This document shows positions 24,405 to 31,350 of a stretch of DNA of 46,095 nt, piece after piece. Under the pieces are notes generated by a model. That model saw nothing but the letters and a program-made list of their open reading frames with translations, did no database searches and was not told the origin of the DNA. The stretch covers positions 1 through 46,095 of IMG/VR virus record IMGVR_UViG_3300044971_001141, one strand, 5' to 3'. Positions within the stretch are counted from its first letter, which is position 1; every line of letters begins with the position of its first letter. A program made the position numbers and the translations under genes. The DNA is from a virus.

Positions 24405-25537
24405 ATGTAATACTAAACATATCATCCATCGGCAGCACACTTGCACCGTCAATAAGCACGCCGGTTATCCTTCAGTTTTTTGGTTTCGGCGGCCCTGGGG
24501 TGCAGTCGGTAAACGGTAACTTGGTATTCAATGGTGACCCGTTCAACCCGATAGTAGATGATGCCGTTTCAAGTGATGCGGGTAACGATGCCATACTTGG
24601 TACTGACGGACTTACTTACGTTCCGCAAAGGGTGCAAAGTGTAACGGGCAATTTAGTAGATAACACAGACCCGCTCAATCCAGTTATTGACCAGTCGGTT
24701 TCGGCAGACCCGAATAACGATGCCATACTCGGTACGGACGGGCTGGTTTTCGTATCTGAACGGGTGCAATCCGTGAGCGGTGACAACGTGGATAACACCG
24801 ACCCGCTGAACCCGGTAATCAAAGCCCCTGCAAACTTAGCCTTTTACCCGACAACGGCAGCATCGGACATCCCGAGTTACGTTAAGTTAGTTACCAATAT
24901 CACCGACCCCGATTATGATGACCCGGCGGTGAACGTACCGACGGGAACAATATCAGGGCAAAATCAGTTGATCAGCAGACTTGCGGCGGTGCCGGGTGTA
25001 TTTGTCGGTAATCCCGGTGTAATCACAATCAGCACGGTTGGTGAGATACGGCGTACAGGCGGAACGGGAACGGCTGAATTTTACTTTGAAGCATACCACC
25101 GTAATTCGGCGGGAACGGAAACGCTTATCGGTACATCGAACCTTACACCTCCAATCAGCAGTTTGGCATATACGCAGTTCGATGCATCTTTGCTACTCAA
25201 CAACGGCGTATTCACTGCAACCGACAGGCTTGTGCTGAAGTTCTACGGCAACAGGGTCGCAGGGGGGAGTAACCCTACCTATGATTTCCTTTTCGGCGGG
25301 GCTAATCCCGTGCGGACTTTATTCCCGATACCTGCCGGGTTATTGGTGCAGGCTGGTAATATCCGCAGGGAGGATTGGAACAGCCCGTATTGGTATGGCG
25401 GTTTCGCGCCTTACGGCACGGCCGAGAGTTCACCTACGTGGACAATCACAAGGGTGCAATACTTGGCAGGGGGCGGTGTTACGGTATTACACGCAACGGG
25501 TGCATGGACAAACAGATATTCACTAATTTATACATAA
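24401..25537 (+). CDS. Tail fibre or receptor-binding protein with tandem repeats (378 aa)
   Basis: Residues about 30-145 hold three copies of a roughly 44-residue repeat: VQSVxGNxVxNxDPxNPVI, then NDAILGTDGLxxV in the first two. In DNA the repeats lie about 132 bases apart, starting near 24498, 24629 and 24761. The C-terminal part is a beta-rich, Gly/Thr-rich domain (PTWTITRVQYLAGGGVTVLH) typical of a fibre tip. Repeats of this kind build the shaft. Confidence 0.7.
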   Translation: MNVILNISSIGSTLAPSISTPVILQFFGFGGPGVQSVNGNLVFNGDPFNPIVDDAVSSDAGNDAILGTDGLTYVPQRVQSVTGNLVDNTDPLNPVIDQSVSADPNNDAILGTDGLVFVSERVQSVSGDNVDNTDPLNPVIKAPANLAFYPTTAASDIPSYVKLVTNITDPDYDDPAVNVPTGTISGQNQLISRLAAVPGVFVGNPGVITISTVGEIRRTGGTGTAEFYFEAYHRNSAGTETLIGTSNLTPPISSLAYTQFDASLLLNNGVFTATDRLVLKFYGNRVAGGSNPTYDFLFGGANPVRTLFPIPAGLLVQAGNIRREDWNSPYWYGGFAPYGTAESSPTWTITRVQYLAGGGVTVLHATGAWTNRYSLIYT

Positions 25538-25538
25538 T

Positions 25539-25736
25539 ATGAAAATTCAGTATTCAATCGTTCAGAATAGCACAGGTGGCGGATTAAACGCACTTGTTAT
25601 GCGTTCTTGGTATGTGGATGAAGATGGTCAGCAAGTAACCGTGAAATCAGAAGTTAAAACGGGGCTGACCATGCAGGAGTGCTTTGACTTGGCCTTGCAA
25701 TTTGTTGAGGGTTCACAAAGAAAGGTGGGTGAGTAA
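25539..25736 (+). CDS. Hypothetical protein, possible fibre chaperone (65 aa)
   Basis: Begins MKIQYSIVQNSTGGGLNALV. It lies between two fibre genes with one base of overlap to the next ATG (TAATG). It may help fold the fibre; evidence is position only. Confidence 0.5.
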   Translation: MKIQYSIVQNSTGGGLNALVMRSWYVDEDGQQVTVKSEVKTGLTMQECFDLALQFVEGSQRKVGE

Positions 25737-26824
25737 TGGCTAATTACAGAGCGGTTGCAAATGGAAACTGGAGTGCATTAGCCACATGGCAGGATGATAG
25801 TACGGGTAGTTTTGTTGCATCAACGGTATTGCCAGGGATATCAGATGATGTATGGAGTAACAACTTTACCGTAACCGTAAATGTAAACATATCTGTTAAT
25901 TCATTAAGAAATGTAGCAGGAACAAATATATCAGCAGGTGGTGGTTTTATTTTTAATGCAGGAACGGTAGCAGCTATTTCATTTGAATGCATTGGGGGAA
26001 ATAGTGTGTTAATTAGTCCTAATGGGAATGTATCATTTACAATTGCATCAGGATATTTCAGACTGAATGGAACTGCAGGAGGTCTGGTTAATAATACGGG
26101 AACTTCTAACGTAGTTACAATAATAGGAAGTGGTGAAAATAATGGTGCTGGTCAGTTTATGAGAAATTCATCATCGGGAACAATTATTTTAACAGGTAAT
26201 TATATTGCAGGTACAGGTTCGGTTTCTTATGCAGTACAAAATGCTGGTAATGGTGTAATTAACATTACGGGAAATGTATTTGCAAATTTAGGGGTTGGCA
26301 TTTTCCAAAACTCCGCAGGAACTGTTAATCAAATCGGTGAACTTCACGCATCTTCGGGGGCAAACGGATTAAGTTCAACAAATGCAACCGCAACCAATAA
26401 TCTTTCCGGCCCGTTTTTTAATGTAAGCAATAAAATGGCTGTGCTTGCCACTAATATGACATTGGTATCGACAAGCCCCACATACTGGCAATTTAATACC
26501 AATGTGCCATTAACGAATAAAACCCTCTACACAGACGATAGCGTAGGCGGTGCACCTGCTCAGTCAGACGTGCGACAAGGTACGGTGTATGGCATATCAG
26601 GAGCATTGACAGGAACTTTGGCAGTACCTTCCCCTTCCGATGTACGAAGCGGAGTACCCACAGACAACACGGTAGGTACGGCTGCATTAACCCCTGCGGA
26701 CTTTTGGGATTACCTGACATCATCAGCAACACCCGGAAGTATGGGAGCAAGGGTGGCCGCAATACCAACTAACCCCGCATCAGTTGAAAGTACGGGCGCA
26801 CAAATAGCATCATTCAATACATAG
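25736..26824 (+). CDS. Second fibre-like surface protein (362 aa)
   Basis: Begins YRAVANGNWSALATWQDDST, then DDVWSNNFTVTVNVNISVNS, the start of a right-handed beta-helix-type domain seen in secreted and fibre proteins. Asn, Gly and Thr are very frequent (NVFANLGVGIFQNSAGTVNQ). The coding sequence before about 26340 is visibly richer in A and T than the neighbours, a sign of recent transfer or host-range exchange. The C-terminal part resembles the fibre gene in composition. Confidence 0.65.
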   Translation: MANYRAVANGNWSALATWQDDSTGSFVASTVLPGISDDVWSNNFTVTVNVNISVNSLRNVAGTNISAGGGFIFNAGTVAAISFECIGGNSVLISPNGNVSFTIASGYFRLNGTAGGLVNNTGTSNVVTIIGSGENNGAGQFMRNSSSGTIILTGNYIAGTGSVSYAVQNAGNGVINITGNVFANLGVGIFQNSAGTVNQIGELHASSGANGLSSTNATATNNLSGPFFNVSNKMAVLATNMTLVSTSPTYWQFNTNVPLTNKTLYTDDSVGGAPAQSDVRQGTVYGISGALTGTLAVPSPSDVRSGVPTDNTVGTAALTPADFWDYLTSSATPGSMGARVAAIPTNPASVESTGAQIASFNT

Positions 26825-26826
26825 TC

Positions 26827-27123
26827 ATGAACACCTATTACACGCTGACCGCGCTCGGTTTTCTTTTGTCCTGCATTGTTGATATTTCGCAGCGCAATAA
26901 GGCCAGTAAACGGACACCGAAGAAGTTTTCCCTTTGGTTTTTTTTCGAGGATAACTGGGACAGGCTCCTGATTTCGGCGGCCACTTCCATAATCCTGATT
27001 CAGATGTACCATATTATGGAGTTAGACCTTGCCGAGTATGAAGACTTTTTTGCCGTTGCCGTAGGCTTCTGCCCTGACCTTGTAATCGGATGGCTCAAAC
27101 GTAAATTTGACTTCCTGAAATGA
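26827..27123 (+). CDS. Small membrane protein, possible holin partner (98 aa)
   Basis: Hydrophobic segments at about 6-20 (LTALGFLLSCIVDI) and 47-63 (LLISAATSIILIQMYHIM), with basic KASKRTPKK between. First gene of a four-gene lysis block with 4-base overlaps. Similar proteins precede holins in Bacteroidota phages; exact role not known. Confidence 0.6.
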   Translation: MNTYYTLTALGFLLSCIVDISQRNKASKRTPKKFSLWFFFEDNWDRLLISAATSIILIQMYHIMELDLAEYEDFFAVAVGFCPDLVIGWLKRKFDFLK

Positions 27124-27356
27124 AAGACATGGTAATAACACTCGGTCACCACCCCATAATCGGGGGAGCGATAAGCGGCATTCACATTGCAATTGGTTAC
27201 CTTATCGGCTTTATGATTGACATCCCGCCCGTGGTTATGCAGCTTGTTCAGTTGTGTGTGTGGATGGGCGGTATCGCGGTATCGTTTGTTACGGTAGTGG
27301 GATGGCTGAAGAATAATACTAACTTAATAGACCATTGGCAAATCTTTAAAAAATGA
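27120..27356 (+). CDS. Putative holin (78 aa)
   Basis: Two membrane segments (IIGGAISGIHIAIGYLIGFM at about 13-33 and LVQLCVWMGGIAVSFVTVVG at about 42-62) and a polar C terminus. It lies directly before the endolysin with a 4-base overlap. Holins open the inner membrane to release the endolysin; size, topology and place fit. Confidence 0.7.
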   Translation: MKDMVITLGHHPIIGGAISGIHIAIGYLIGFMIDIPPVVMQLVQLCVWMGGIAVSFVTVVGWLKNNTNLIDHWQIFKK

Positions 27357-27976
27357 AAGCAGTACACCTTACCAGCGCAAGGCCCGTAACACGGGCAAAC
27401 TTCCAACGGGCGCACAGACTTAATGAAACGGGGATGCCAACAAGCCGCAAGGCTGAGGATGTGATTGAGTTTCTCCAGGTGGAGCGGTCAGCCCGTTACA
27501 AGCCTACGGCATCGGCCACGTTCTGCAACATATACGCCTACGATTACGCGACATTGATGGGTGCATACCTTCCTCGTGTGTGGTGGACTACTTCGGCCAT
27601 ATCCAGCATGAAACAGGGTAACGAAGTGGCGGCGGCATACGGGCAGTCAGTTACCGAGTTAAACGCTAATATGCTTTACCAGTGGTTTCTTATCTATGGC
27701 CGTGACTTCGGTTGGCGGTCAGTATCGGCAAACGAAGCCCAGGATCAGGCTAACGAAGGCAAGTGCGTGATCGGTGTAGCGGCCAAGTTGAATAAGTCGC
27801 AGTCAGGGCATATCGTGGCAGTCGTTCCGGAGGGTGAACACGGGAGCGCATTAAGGGTAGCGGGTATGGTAACCACTCCCTTGCAGTCGCAGGCTGGCAG
27901 AACGAATTGGCGGTATAAGGCGGCATGGTGGTGGGGTAAAGGTTATGAGCAAATGATGTGGTATGTCGCTGAATAA
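27353..27976 (+). CDS. Endolysin, cysteine peptidase/amidase type (207 aa)
   Basis: Degrades peptidoglycan at the end of infection. Contains FCNIYAYDYATLMGAYLPRV, with the likely catalytic Cys in TFCN (about residue 59), and SGHIVAVVPE with the likely His (about residue 143), followed by an aromatic C terminus (WWWGKGYEQMMWYV). I recall this CNIYAYD...SGHI pattern as a common endolysin of Bacteroidota phages, of the CHAP or NlpC/P60 style. No signal peptide, so it needs the holin. Confidence 0.78.
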   Translation: MKAVHLTSARPVTRANFQRAHRLNETGMPTSRKAEDVIEFLQVERSARYKPTASATFCNIYAYDYATLMGAYLPRVWWTTSAISSMKQGNEVAAAYGQSVTELNANMLYQWFLIYGRDFGWRSVSANEAQDQANEGKCVIGVAAKLNKSQSGHIVAVVPEGEHGSALRVAGMVTTPLQSQAGRTNWRYKAAWWWGKGYEQMMWYVAE

Positions 27977-28568
27977 TATAAGAGTTTGGCAGATAACTGC
28001 GTCGGTTCTGGCAGTTATCCTGTTGTTGATATTACTTTCGGACGGATGCGGGGGCAGGGAAAAACCATCCGTAACAATCAAACGTGATACCGTCTGGGCG
28101 CATGATACCGAAGTGGTGATTCGTGAACGGTACAAGCCCGTGATACGTTGGCGCGATTCGATTCAGTACGTGACCGAGGAAGTTGATACGGCATATATCC
28201 TGAGGGATTACTACACCGCGAAATACTTTGCCGATACTTTGGTGAACGACACTTCCATGTTTGTGGCGGTTTGGGATTCAATATATTTTAACGACATTCA
28301 GGTGCGTGGAGTCGCGTTGCAGAACAGGCGGCCTACGCAGATAATAAACGAGGTTACGGTGATTCAGCCACCGCGTAAGGAGGCGGTGGTTAAACTTTAC
28401 CTGGGGGCTTTCGGTACGTTCCCTCTCGGTGGCGGGCCTTTCGCCTCACTCACCACACGGGGCGGTGCATACATCGGGTACGGGTACAACCTGAGAAACG
28501 TGCATGAATTACGGGCCGGGTGGCTAATTAGGTTTCGCCCATTGAAACGGGCGGATAACAGCCGCTAA
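27963..28568 (+). CDS. Membrane-anchored protein, spanin-like (201 aa)
   Basis: Short N terminus, one membrane segment (ITASVLAVILLLILLSDGCG, about residues 9-28), then a periplasmic charged region (EPSVTIKRDTVWAHDTE-like) and a beta-rich Gly end (VKLYLGAFGTFPLGGGPFAS, YIGYGYNL) that looks like a small outer-membrane-type beta domain. It overlaps the endolysin and ends the late operon. A function in disrupting the outer membrane is inferred. Confidence 0.6.
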   Translation: MSLNNIRVWQITASVLAVILLLILLSDGCGGREKPSVTIKRDTVWAHDTEVVIRERYKPVIRWRDSIQYVTEEVDTAYILRDYYTAKYFADTLVNDTSMFVAVWDSIYFNDIQVRGVALQNRRPTQIINEVTVIQPPRKEAVVKLYLGAFGTFPLGGGPFASLTTRGGAYIGYGYNLRNVHELRAGWLIRFRPLKRADNSR

Positions 28569-28603
28569 CACGCCATTGAAACGGCGATTAGCTTGGTGTT
28601 AGC
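28536..28603. terminator. Tandem hairpins at the end of the late operon
   Basis: Two near-identical hairpins with the same ATTGAAA loop: CGCCC/GGGCG at 28536-28553 and CGCC/GGCG at 28571-28586. The second is nested in a perfect 8-bp outer stem GCTAACAC (28564-28571) / GTGTTAGC (28596-28603). It lies between convergent genes, so it is probably a two-way terminator, though no long T-run follows. Confidence 0.5.
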
Positions 28604-28922
28604 AGTAAGTTTAAACAGACTTCGTGCTATCATTTAAACTTTTGACTGCCAGACGTTTTCTTTCTGCATCTAACCAATCTTTAGGCGACATATCACTATT
28701 GGCAAACTCTTTTGAATTAAGCATATCTAACGCTATTTCGACAGCGTGTAACTGATATTGTTTATCAGCTATCAAACCATCTAAATATTCATAGTAAGCC
28801 ATTTGTGCTTCATACTCTGCTTGTGCTTGTCCTGCACATCCCATTTCGTAATCGTGTTGTTCTTGTGTCATTTGTATATTTGTTTTTAAGTTAATAATTC
28901 GTGATAAAACCTACTGCTAACA
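28597..28922. repeat. 11-bp perfect inverted repeat around a minus-strand gene
   Basis: TGTTAGCAGTA at 28597-28607 and its exact reverse complement at 28912-28922 flank the 86-residue gene with 4 and 40 bases to spare. The enclosed DNA looks more AT-rich than its surroundings, which suggests an inserted cassette. Confidence 0.55.
28611..28871 (-). CDS. Hypothetical minus-strand protein (86 aa), cassette-like gene
   Basis: Soluble, acidic, helical protein (MTQEQHDYEMGCAGQAQAEY, KRLAVKSLNDSTKSV). No family recognised. It is one of few minus-strand genes, lies between the late and early regions, and is bounded by an 11-bp inverted repeat. This is a typical place for a moron, a gene useful to the lysogen or for defence against other phages, but nothing in the sequence shows that function. 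Confidence 0.6.
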   Translation of the reverse strand: MTQEQHDYEMGCAGQAQAEYEAQMAYYEYLDGLIADKQYQLHAVEIALDMLNSKEFANSDMSPKDWLDAERKRLAVKSLNDSTKSV

Positions 28923-28997
28923 GCACATAAGCAAAAGCCCAAATCCCACCGCACAATGCCAACGCTATTTGTGCCTTCGCTTATCTGCAAAACGTTA
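28913..28997. repeat. Imperfect palindrome with unpaired bases
   Basis: TAAC...GCACATAAGC (28919-28932) pairs with GCTTATCTGC...GTTA (28979-28997) with one mismatch and a bulge, around a 46-base loop. The design resembles a folded recombination site such as an attC, but the end boxes do not match the integron consensus. It may instead be a mobile palindrome common in Bacteroidota. Confidence 0.4.
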
Positions 28998-28999
28998 CC

Positions 29000-29055
29000 T
29001 GAATGACTTATCATTCCTTATCTTATATAATTATGGTTAGTGAATGACTTATCAT
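29000..29055. repeat. Direct repeat pair, possible operator
   Basis: TGAATGACTTATCAT occurs exactly twice, at 29000-29014 and 29041-29055, spaced 41 bases (about four helical turns), so both face the same side of the DNA. They stand 80-130 bases upstream of the early promoter. Confidence 0.5.
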
Positions 29056-29101
29056 ACGCCACAAAGGTAAGCAATCTAAATATATAATTTGTTAAAAAAT
29101 G

Positions 29102-29141
29102 TTAAACACTACTTTTAGTGTTCAAAAGTTATTTACATTTG
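29102..29141 (+). promoter_or_regulatory. Early promoter with overlapping operator palindrome
   Basis: TACATTTG at 29134-29141 is the -7 box for the early operon (first ATG 29161). Just upstream, AACACTA-CTTT-TAGTGTT (29105-29122) is a perfect 7-bp inverted repeat, extending to TT.AACACTA at 29102-29125 with one mismatch. It covers the -33 region, so a bound dimer would block RNA polymerase. No repressor gene is recognisable nearby. Confidence 0.6.
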
Positions 29142-29160
29142 CTCAACTAATTTTTTAATC

Positions 29161-29421
29161 ATGAACAGAAAAATCCTCATCTGGGAAGGGCGGCAGGTAG
29201 CCGAACTCCACAATCAAAAGTGGCACTTCATCGGTGATGTGCCTTTAATCGAACAATCCTGCGCATTTAAGTATGGCGAGGTGATTGAACTCAAAGAGCC
29301 TGACCTGATTATCGAACAGGAACTGGAAGACCAGATTGACCTTTCACCCCTGCTGACCATTGCCATGATTATGGCGGTAATGATGGGCATACTAACCTAT
29401 ATCATGGAGGGCAGAATATGA
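29161..29421 (+). CDS. Early membrane-anchored small protein (86 aa)
   Basis: First gene of the early operon. It has a soluble N-terminal part beginning MNRKILIWEGRQVAELHNQK and a C-terminal membrane segment (LLTIAMIMAVMMGILTYIM, about residues 64-82). Tail-anchored proteins made first in infection often act on the host envelope, for example in superinfection exclusion; that is inference. It overlaps the next gene by 4 bases. Confidence 0.6.
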   Translation: MNRKILIWEGRQVAELHNQKWHFIGDVPLIEQSCAFKYGEVIELKEPDLIIEQELEDQIDLSPLLTIAMIMAVMMGILTYIMEGRI

Positions 29422-29624
29422 CACGCAGCGACATACACGCATGGCAGTCCGAAGTGAATGGCATCCTTGACCGCCTGAATACATTAGGTGATGATATGGA
29501 AGTAAACAGGGATATAATGGTCAGCGAGTACAACGAATTGTGCCAGGCCATTGCCAATCTTGAAAAAGTTGCCGATACATTATCGGAACTTGAAGAACGT
29601 CAAAGTAAACAATATAAATCATGA
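29418..29624 (+). CDS. Early coiled-coil protein (68 aa)
   Basis: Helical throughout (WQSEVNGILDRLNTLGDDME, then YNELCQAIANLEKVADTLSE). No family recognised. It overlaps both neighbours by 4 bases; it may assist the ERF protein that follows. Confidence 0.55.
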   Translation: MTRSDIHAWQSEVNGILDRLNTLGDDMEVNRDIMVSEYNELCQAIANLEKVADTLSELEERQSKQYKS

Positions 29625-30181
29625 TACAATCAGAAAACATCGAAAAACTGGCGGCGGCATTGGTAGCCGCGCAGTCCGAAATGGGCAACGCCGTAAAGGG
29701 CAGCAGTAACCCGTTCTTTAAATCAAAGTATGCCGATATTAACGCGGTACGTGAGGCGGTTATTCCCGTCCTATCTAAGCACGGCATCGCGGTGATTCAG
29801 CCTACCGTAACCTGCGAAGGTAAGAACTTTGTAAAGACTATCCTAATCCACGAAAGCGGACAATGGCTGGCAGGGCTTACTGAAATTCTTTACAAAGAAA
29901 AGGACAATGCCCAGGCGCAGGGCAGCGGCATAACCTACGCACGTAGGTACGGCCTGCAAAGCATCTGCAATATCGGGGCAGAAGATGATGACGGGAATAC
30001 GGCAAGCGCACCGGCTACACCGAAAGCACCCGATGCGGAACTTCCGTGGCTTACGGATCAGCAGTTTGCCAAAGCATTGGAACGCGTTAAAAACGGGGAA
30101 GACCTGCTACCTTCCCTTTCACAATCATTCAGAATCAAACGGGCATTCAGGGAGCAGCTTGAAGCCGCAAAAACAAAGTAA
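29621..30181 (+). CDS. erf: ERF-family single-strand annealing recombinase
   Basis: Anneals complementary DNA strands in recombination-dependent replication and genome circularisation. 186 aa. Residues 10-130 match ERF: KLAAALVAAQSEMGNAVKGS, NPFFKSKYADINAVREAVIP, VLSKHGIAVIQP and the core QGSGITYARRYGLQSICNIG, followed by the acidic EDDDGN. A short linker leads to a C-terminal helical part that may bind a partner such as an SSB protein. Confidence 0.88.
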   Translation: MIQSENIEKLAAALVAAQSEMGNAVKGSSNPFFKSKYADINAVREAVIPVLSKHGIAVIQPTVTCEGKNFVKTILIHESGQWLAGLTEILYKEKDNAQAQGSGITYARRYGLQSICNIGAEDDDGNTASAPATPKAPDAELPWLTDQQFAKALERVKNGEDLLPSLSQSFRIKRAFREQLEAAKTK

Positions 30182-30183
30182 TT

Positions 30184-30597
30184 ATGGAGCAAATCAATCG
30201 CATTATCGCAGAAGCCGTGCAATCAGTAATTGACGGCGAAAGCAATCCCCTCGAAGTTTGGGGGTTGCTCAAAGACATCGAGGCTATGGTAGTCAAAGCC
30301 AAATCCGAAATCGAGCCGGGCGTAATCGCCGAGGCGCGTAAGTATCACGGGCAGACATGGCAGGGATGGGGCATTGAAGTCCGTCCGTCCGCAGGCCGCT
30401 GGGACTTTTCAAACAACCCCGACTGGAACCGGGCAAAGGAGCAGATGAAGGATATCGAAGAAGCTGCCAAGTCCGCATACAAGGAATACGAAAAAGGCCG
30501 CCGCATGGTTTCCGAGGACGGCGAAGTAATCATGCCAGCCGAGTACAAGGCGGGTAAAGAAACGGTGTTTTTCTCACGGAAAGGGGGTGCAAAATGA
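30184..30597 (+). CDS. Conserved early phage protein (137 aa)
   Basis: Helical N-terminal half (WGLLKDIEAMVVKAKSEIEP) followed by WQGWGIEVRPSAGRWDFSNN and a basic/aromatic end. I recall small proteins with KDIEAxxKxxK...EVRxxGRxWDYS next to annealing proteins in phages, similar in place to Siphovirus gp157-type proteins. Likely role in recombination, not proven. Confidence 0.6.
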   Translation: MEQINRIIAEAVQSVIDGESNPLEVWGLLKDIEAMVVKAKSEIEPGVIAEARKYHGQTWQGWGIEVRPSAGRWDFSNNPDWNRAKEQMKDIEEAAKSAYKEYEKGRRMVSEDGEVIMPAEYKAGKETVFFSRKGGAK

Positions 30598-30851
30598 CTA
30601 CCTTACATTGGTTAGAAAGTGAAGTTGAAAAGCTGGTTAAAGATGAACACCGCATCGAACTCTTTACCCTGTTTCAGAAAGCAAAGATGTGGGAACGTGA
30701 ACAGACCGTGGAAGCCTACTCAAACGGGTGGCATGACGGTCAGGATGTGATTATCGCCAAAGTTAAACACGTGGACAAAGGCGGCGATGTCAAAGGGAAT
30801 GAATACTATGATGAACTTAAATCAAACAATTATGAACTCAGCAACCTTTGA
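30594..30851 (+). CDS. Hypothetical early protein (85 aa)
   Basis: Helical protein (WLESEVEKLVKDEHRIELFT, then AYSNGWHDGQDVII). The YxNGWxDG motif is common in small phage early proteins of unknown role. It overlaps 30184 by 4 bases. Confidence 0.55.
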   Translation: MTTLHWLESEVEKLVKDEHRIELFTLFQKAKMWEREQTVEAYSNGWHDGQDVIIAKVKHVDKGGDVKGNEYYDELKSNNYELSNL

Positions 30852-31167
30852 AATCAAACCATTCGTGCCGAGGGAAAAGGAACGCTCCTGGCAGCCGATT
30901 AAATTAAAAGAAGCAATCGAAGCGGCTACCGGATTGGACATCACCAACCAAAAGCGTGACCGCCGATATACGGAAACTCGGTTTATCTTTTTCCACCTTG
31001 CAGATAAACACAGCCATGCCAGACTTGGTGAAATCGGGAGGCACGTTAAGCGCACCCACGCTACGGTGATACACGGCCTGAAGCAGTTTGATTCGCTATA
31101 TCAGTACGATTTGAAATTCCGCAGGTATGCGGACGAAGTAATCGGTAAAGTAATGACGGGAATTTAA
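30787..31167 (+). CDS. DnaA domain IV-like DNA-binding protein (up to 126 aa)
   Basis: Contains the DnaA C-terminal signature form: AATGLDITNQKRDRRYTETR, FIFFHLADKHSHARLGEIGR and KRTHATVIHGLKQF, that is R-R...R...IG...R-HxTVI. There is no AAA+ ATPase, so this is the origin-binding helix-turn-helix domain alone. Starts at ATG 30808 or 30832 are equally possible; the long start overlaps the previous gene by 65 bases. It probably binds the phage origin near 33.5 kb and helps load the replicative helicase. Confidence 0.78.
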   Translation: MSKGMNTMMNLNQTIMNSATFEIKPFVPREKERSWQPIKLKEAIEAATGLDITNQKRDRRYTETRFIFFHLADKHSHARLGEIGRHVKRTHATVIHGLKQFDSLYQYDLKFRRYADEVIGKVMTGI

Positions 31168-31180
31168 GTCCGGTGCGTGT

Positions 31181-31211
31181 AAGCCCCTGCCTTCGGGCGG
31201 GGGTTTATTTT
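31181..31211 (+). terminator. Intrinsic terminator of the early operon
   Basis: 11-bp stem AAGCCCCTGCC / GGCGGGGGTTT (two G-U pairs) with TTCG loop, ending in TTTATTTTT. It begins 14 bases after the DnaA-like gene stop and separates the early operon from the primase transcript. Confidence 0.82.
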
Positions 31212-31243
31212 TAAACATCGGGTTAATGAATTGAAAAAAGTTT

Positions 31244-31350
31244 TATTTTTGTTATGAAGTTGACATCCACTTTAGGCTTCAATGTGAAGAAATTATTACA
31301 CGCTTTCAGATGGCGGGGAGTGGATGCCCCAAAGTTTGAGAGCGTTTTTT
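31244..31350 (+). ncRNA. Pseudoknot/attenuator-like leader before the primase gene
   Basis: Promoter box TATTTTTG at 31244-31251. The predicted RNA has four interlocking parts: a CATCCACT (31264-31271), b ACGCTTTCA (31300-31308), a' AGTGGATG (31319-31326), b' TGAGAGCGT (31337-31345). a pairs exactly with a', and b with b' (one G-U). a' is the loop of a GGGG/CCCC hairpin (31315-31318 / 31327-31330). b' is followed by a T-run (TTTTT), so b-b' looks like a terminator 12 bases before the primase ATG. a-b-a'-b' is pseudoknot topology. It could be a riboswitch, a protein-bound attenuator or a free small RNA. Confidence 0.55.

Noticed and set aside
28913-28997. Integron attC site
   Set aside because: The fold is similar, but the end boxes do not fit RYYYAAC/GTTRRRY and there is no integron integrase, so I list it only as an imperfect palindrome.
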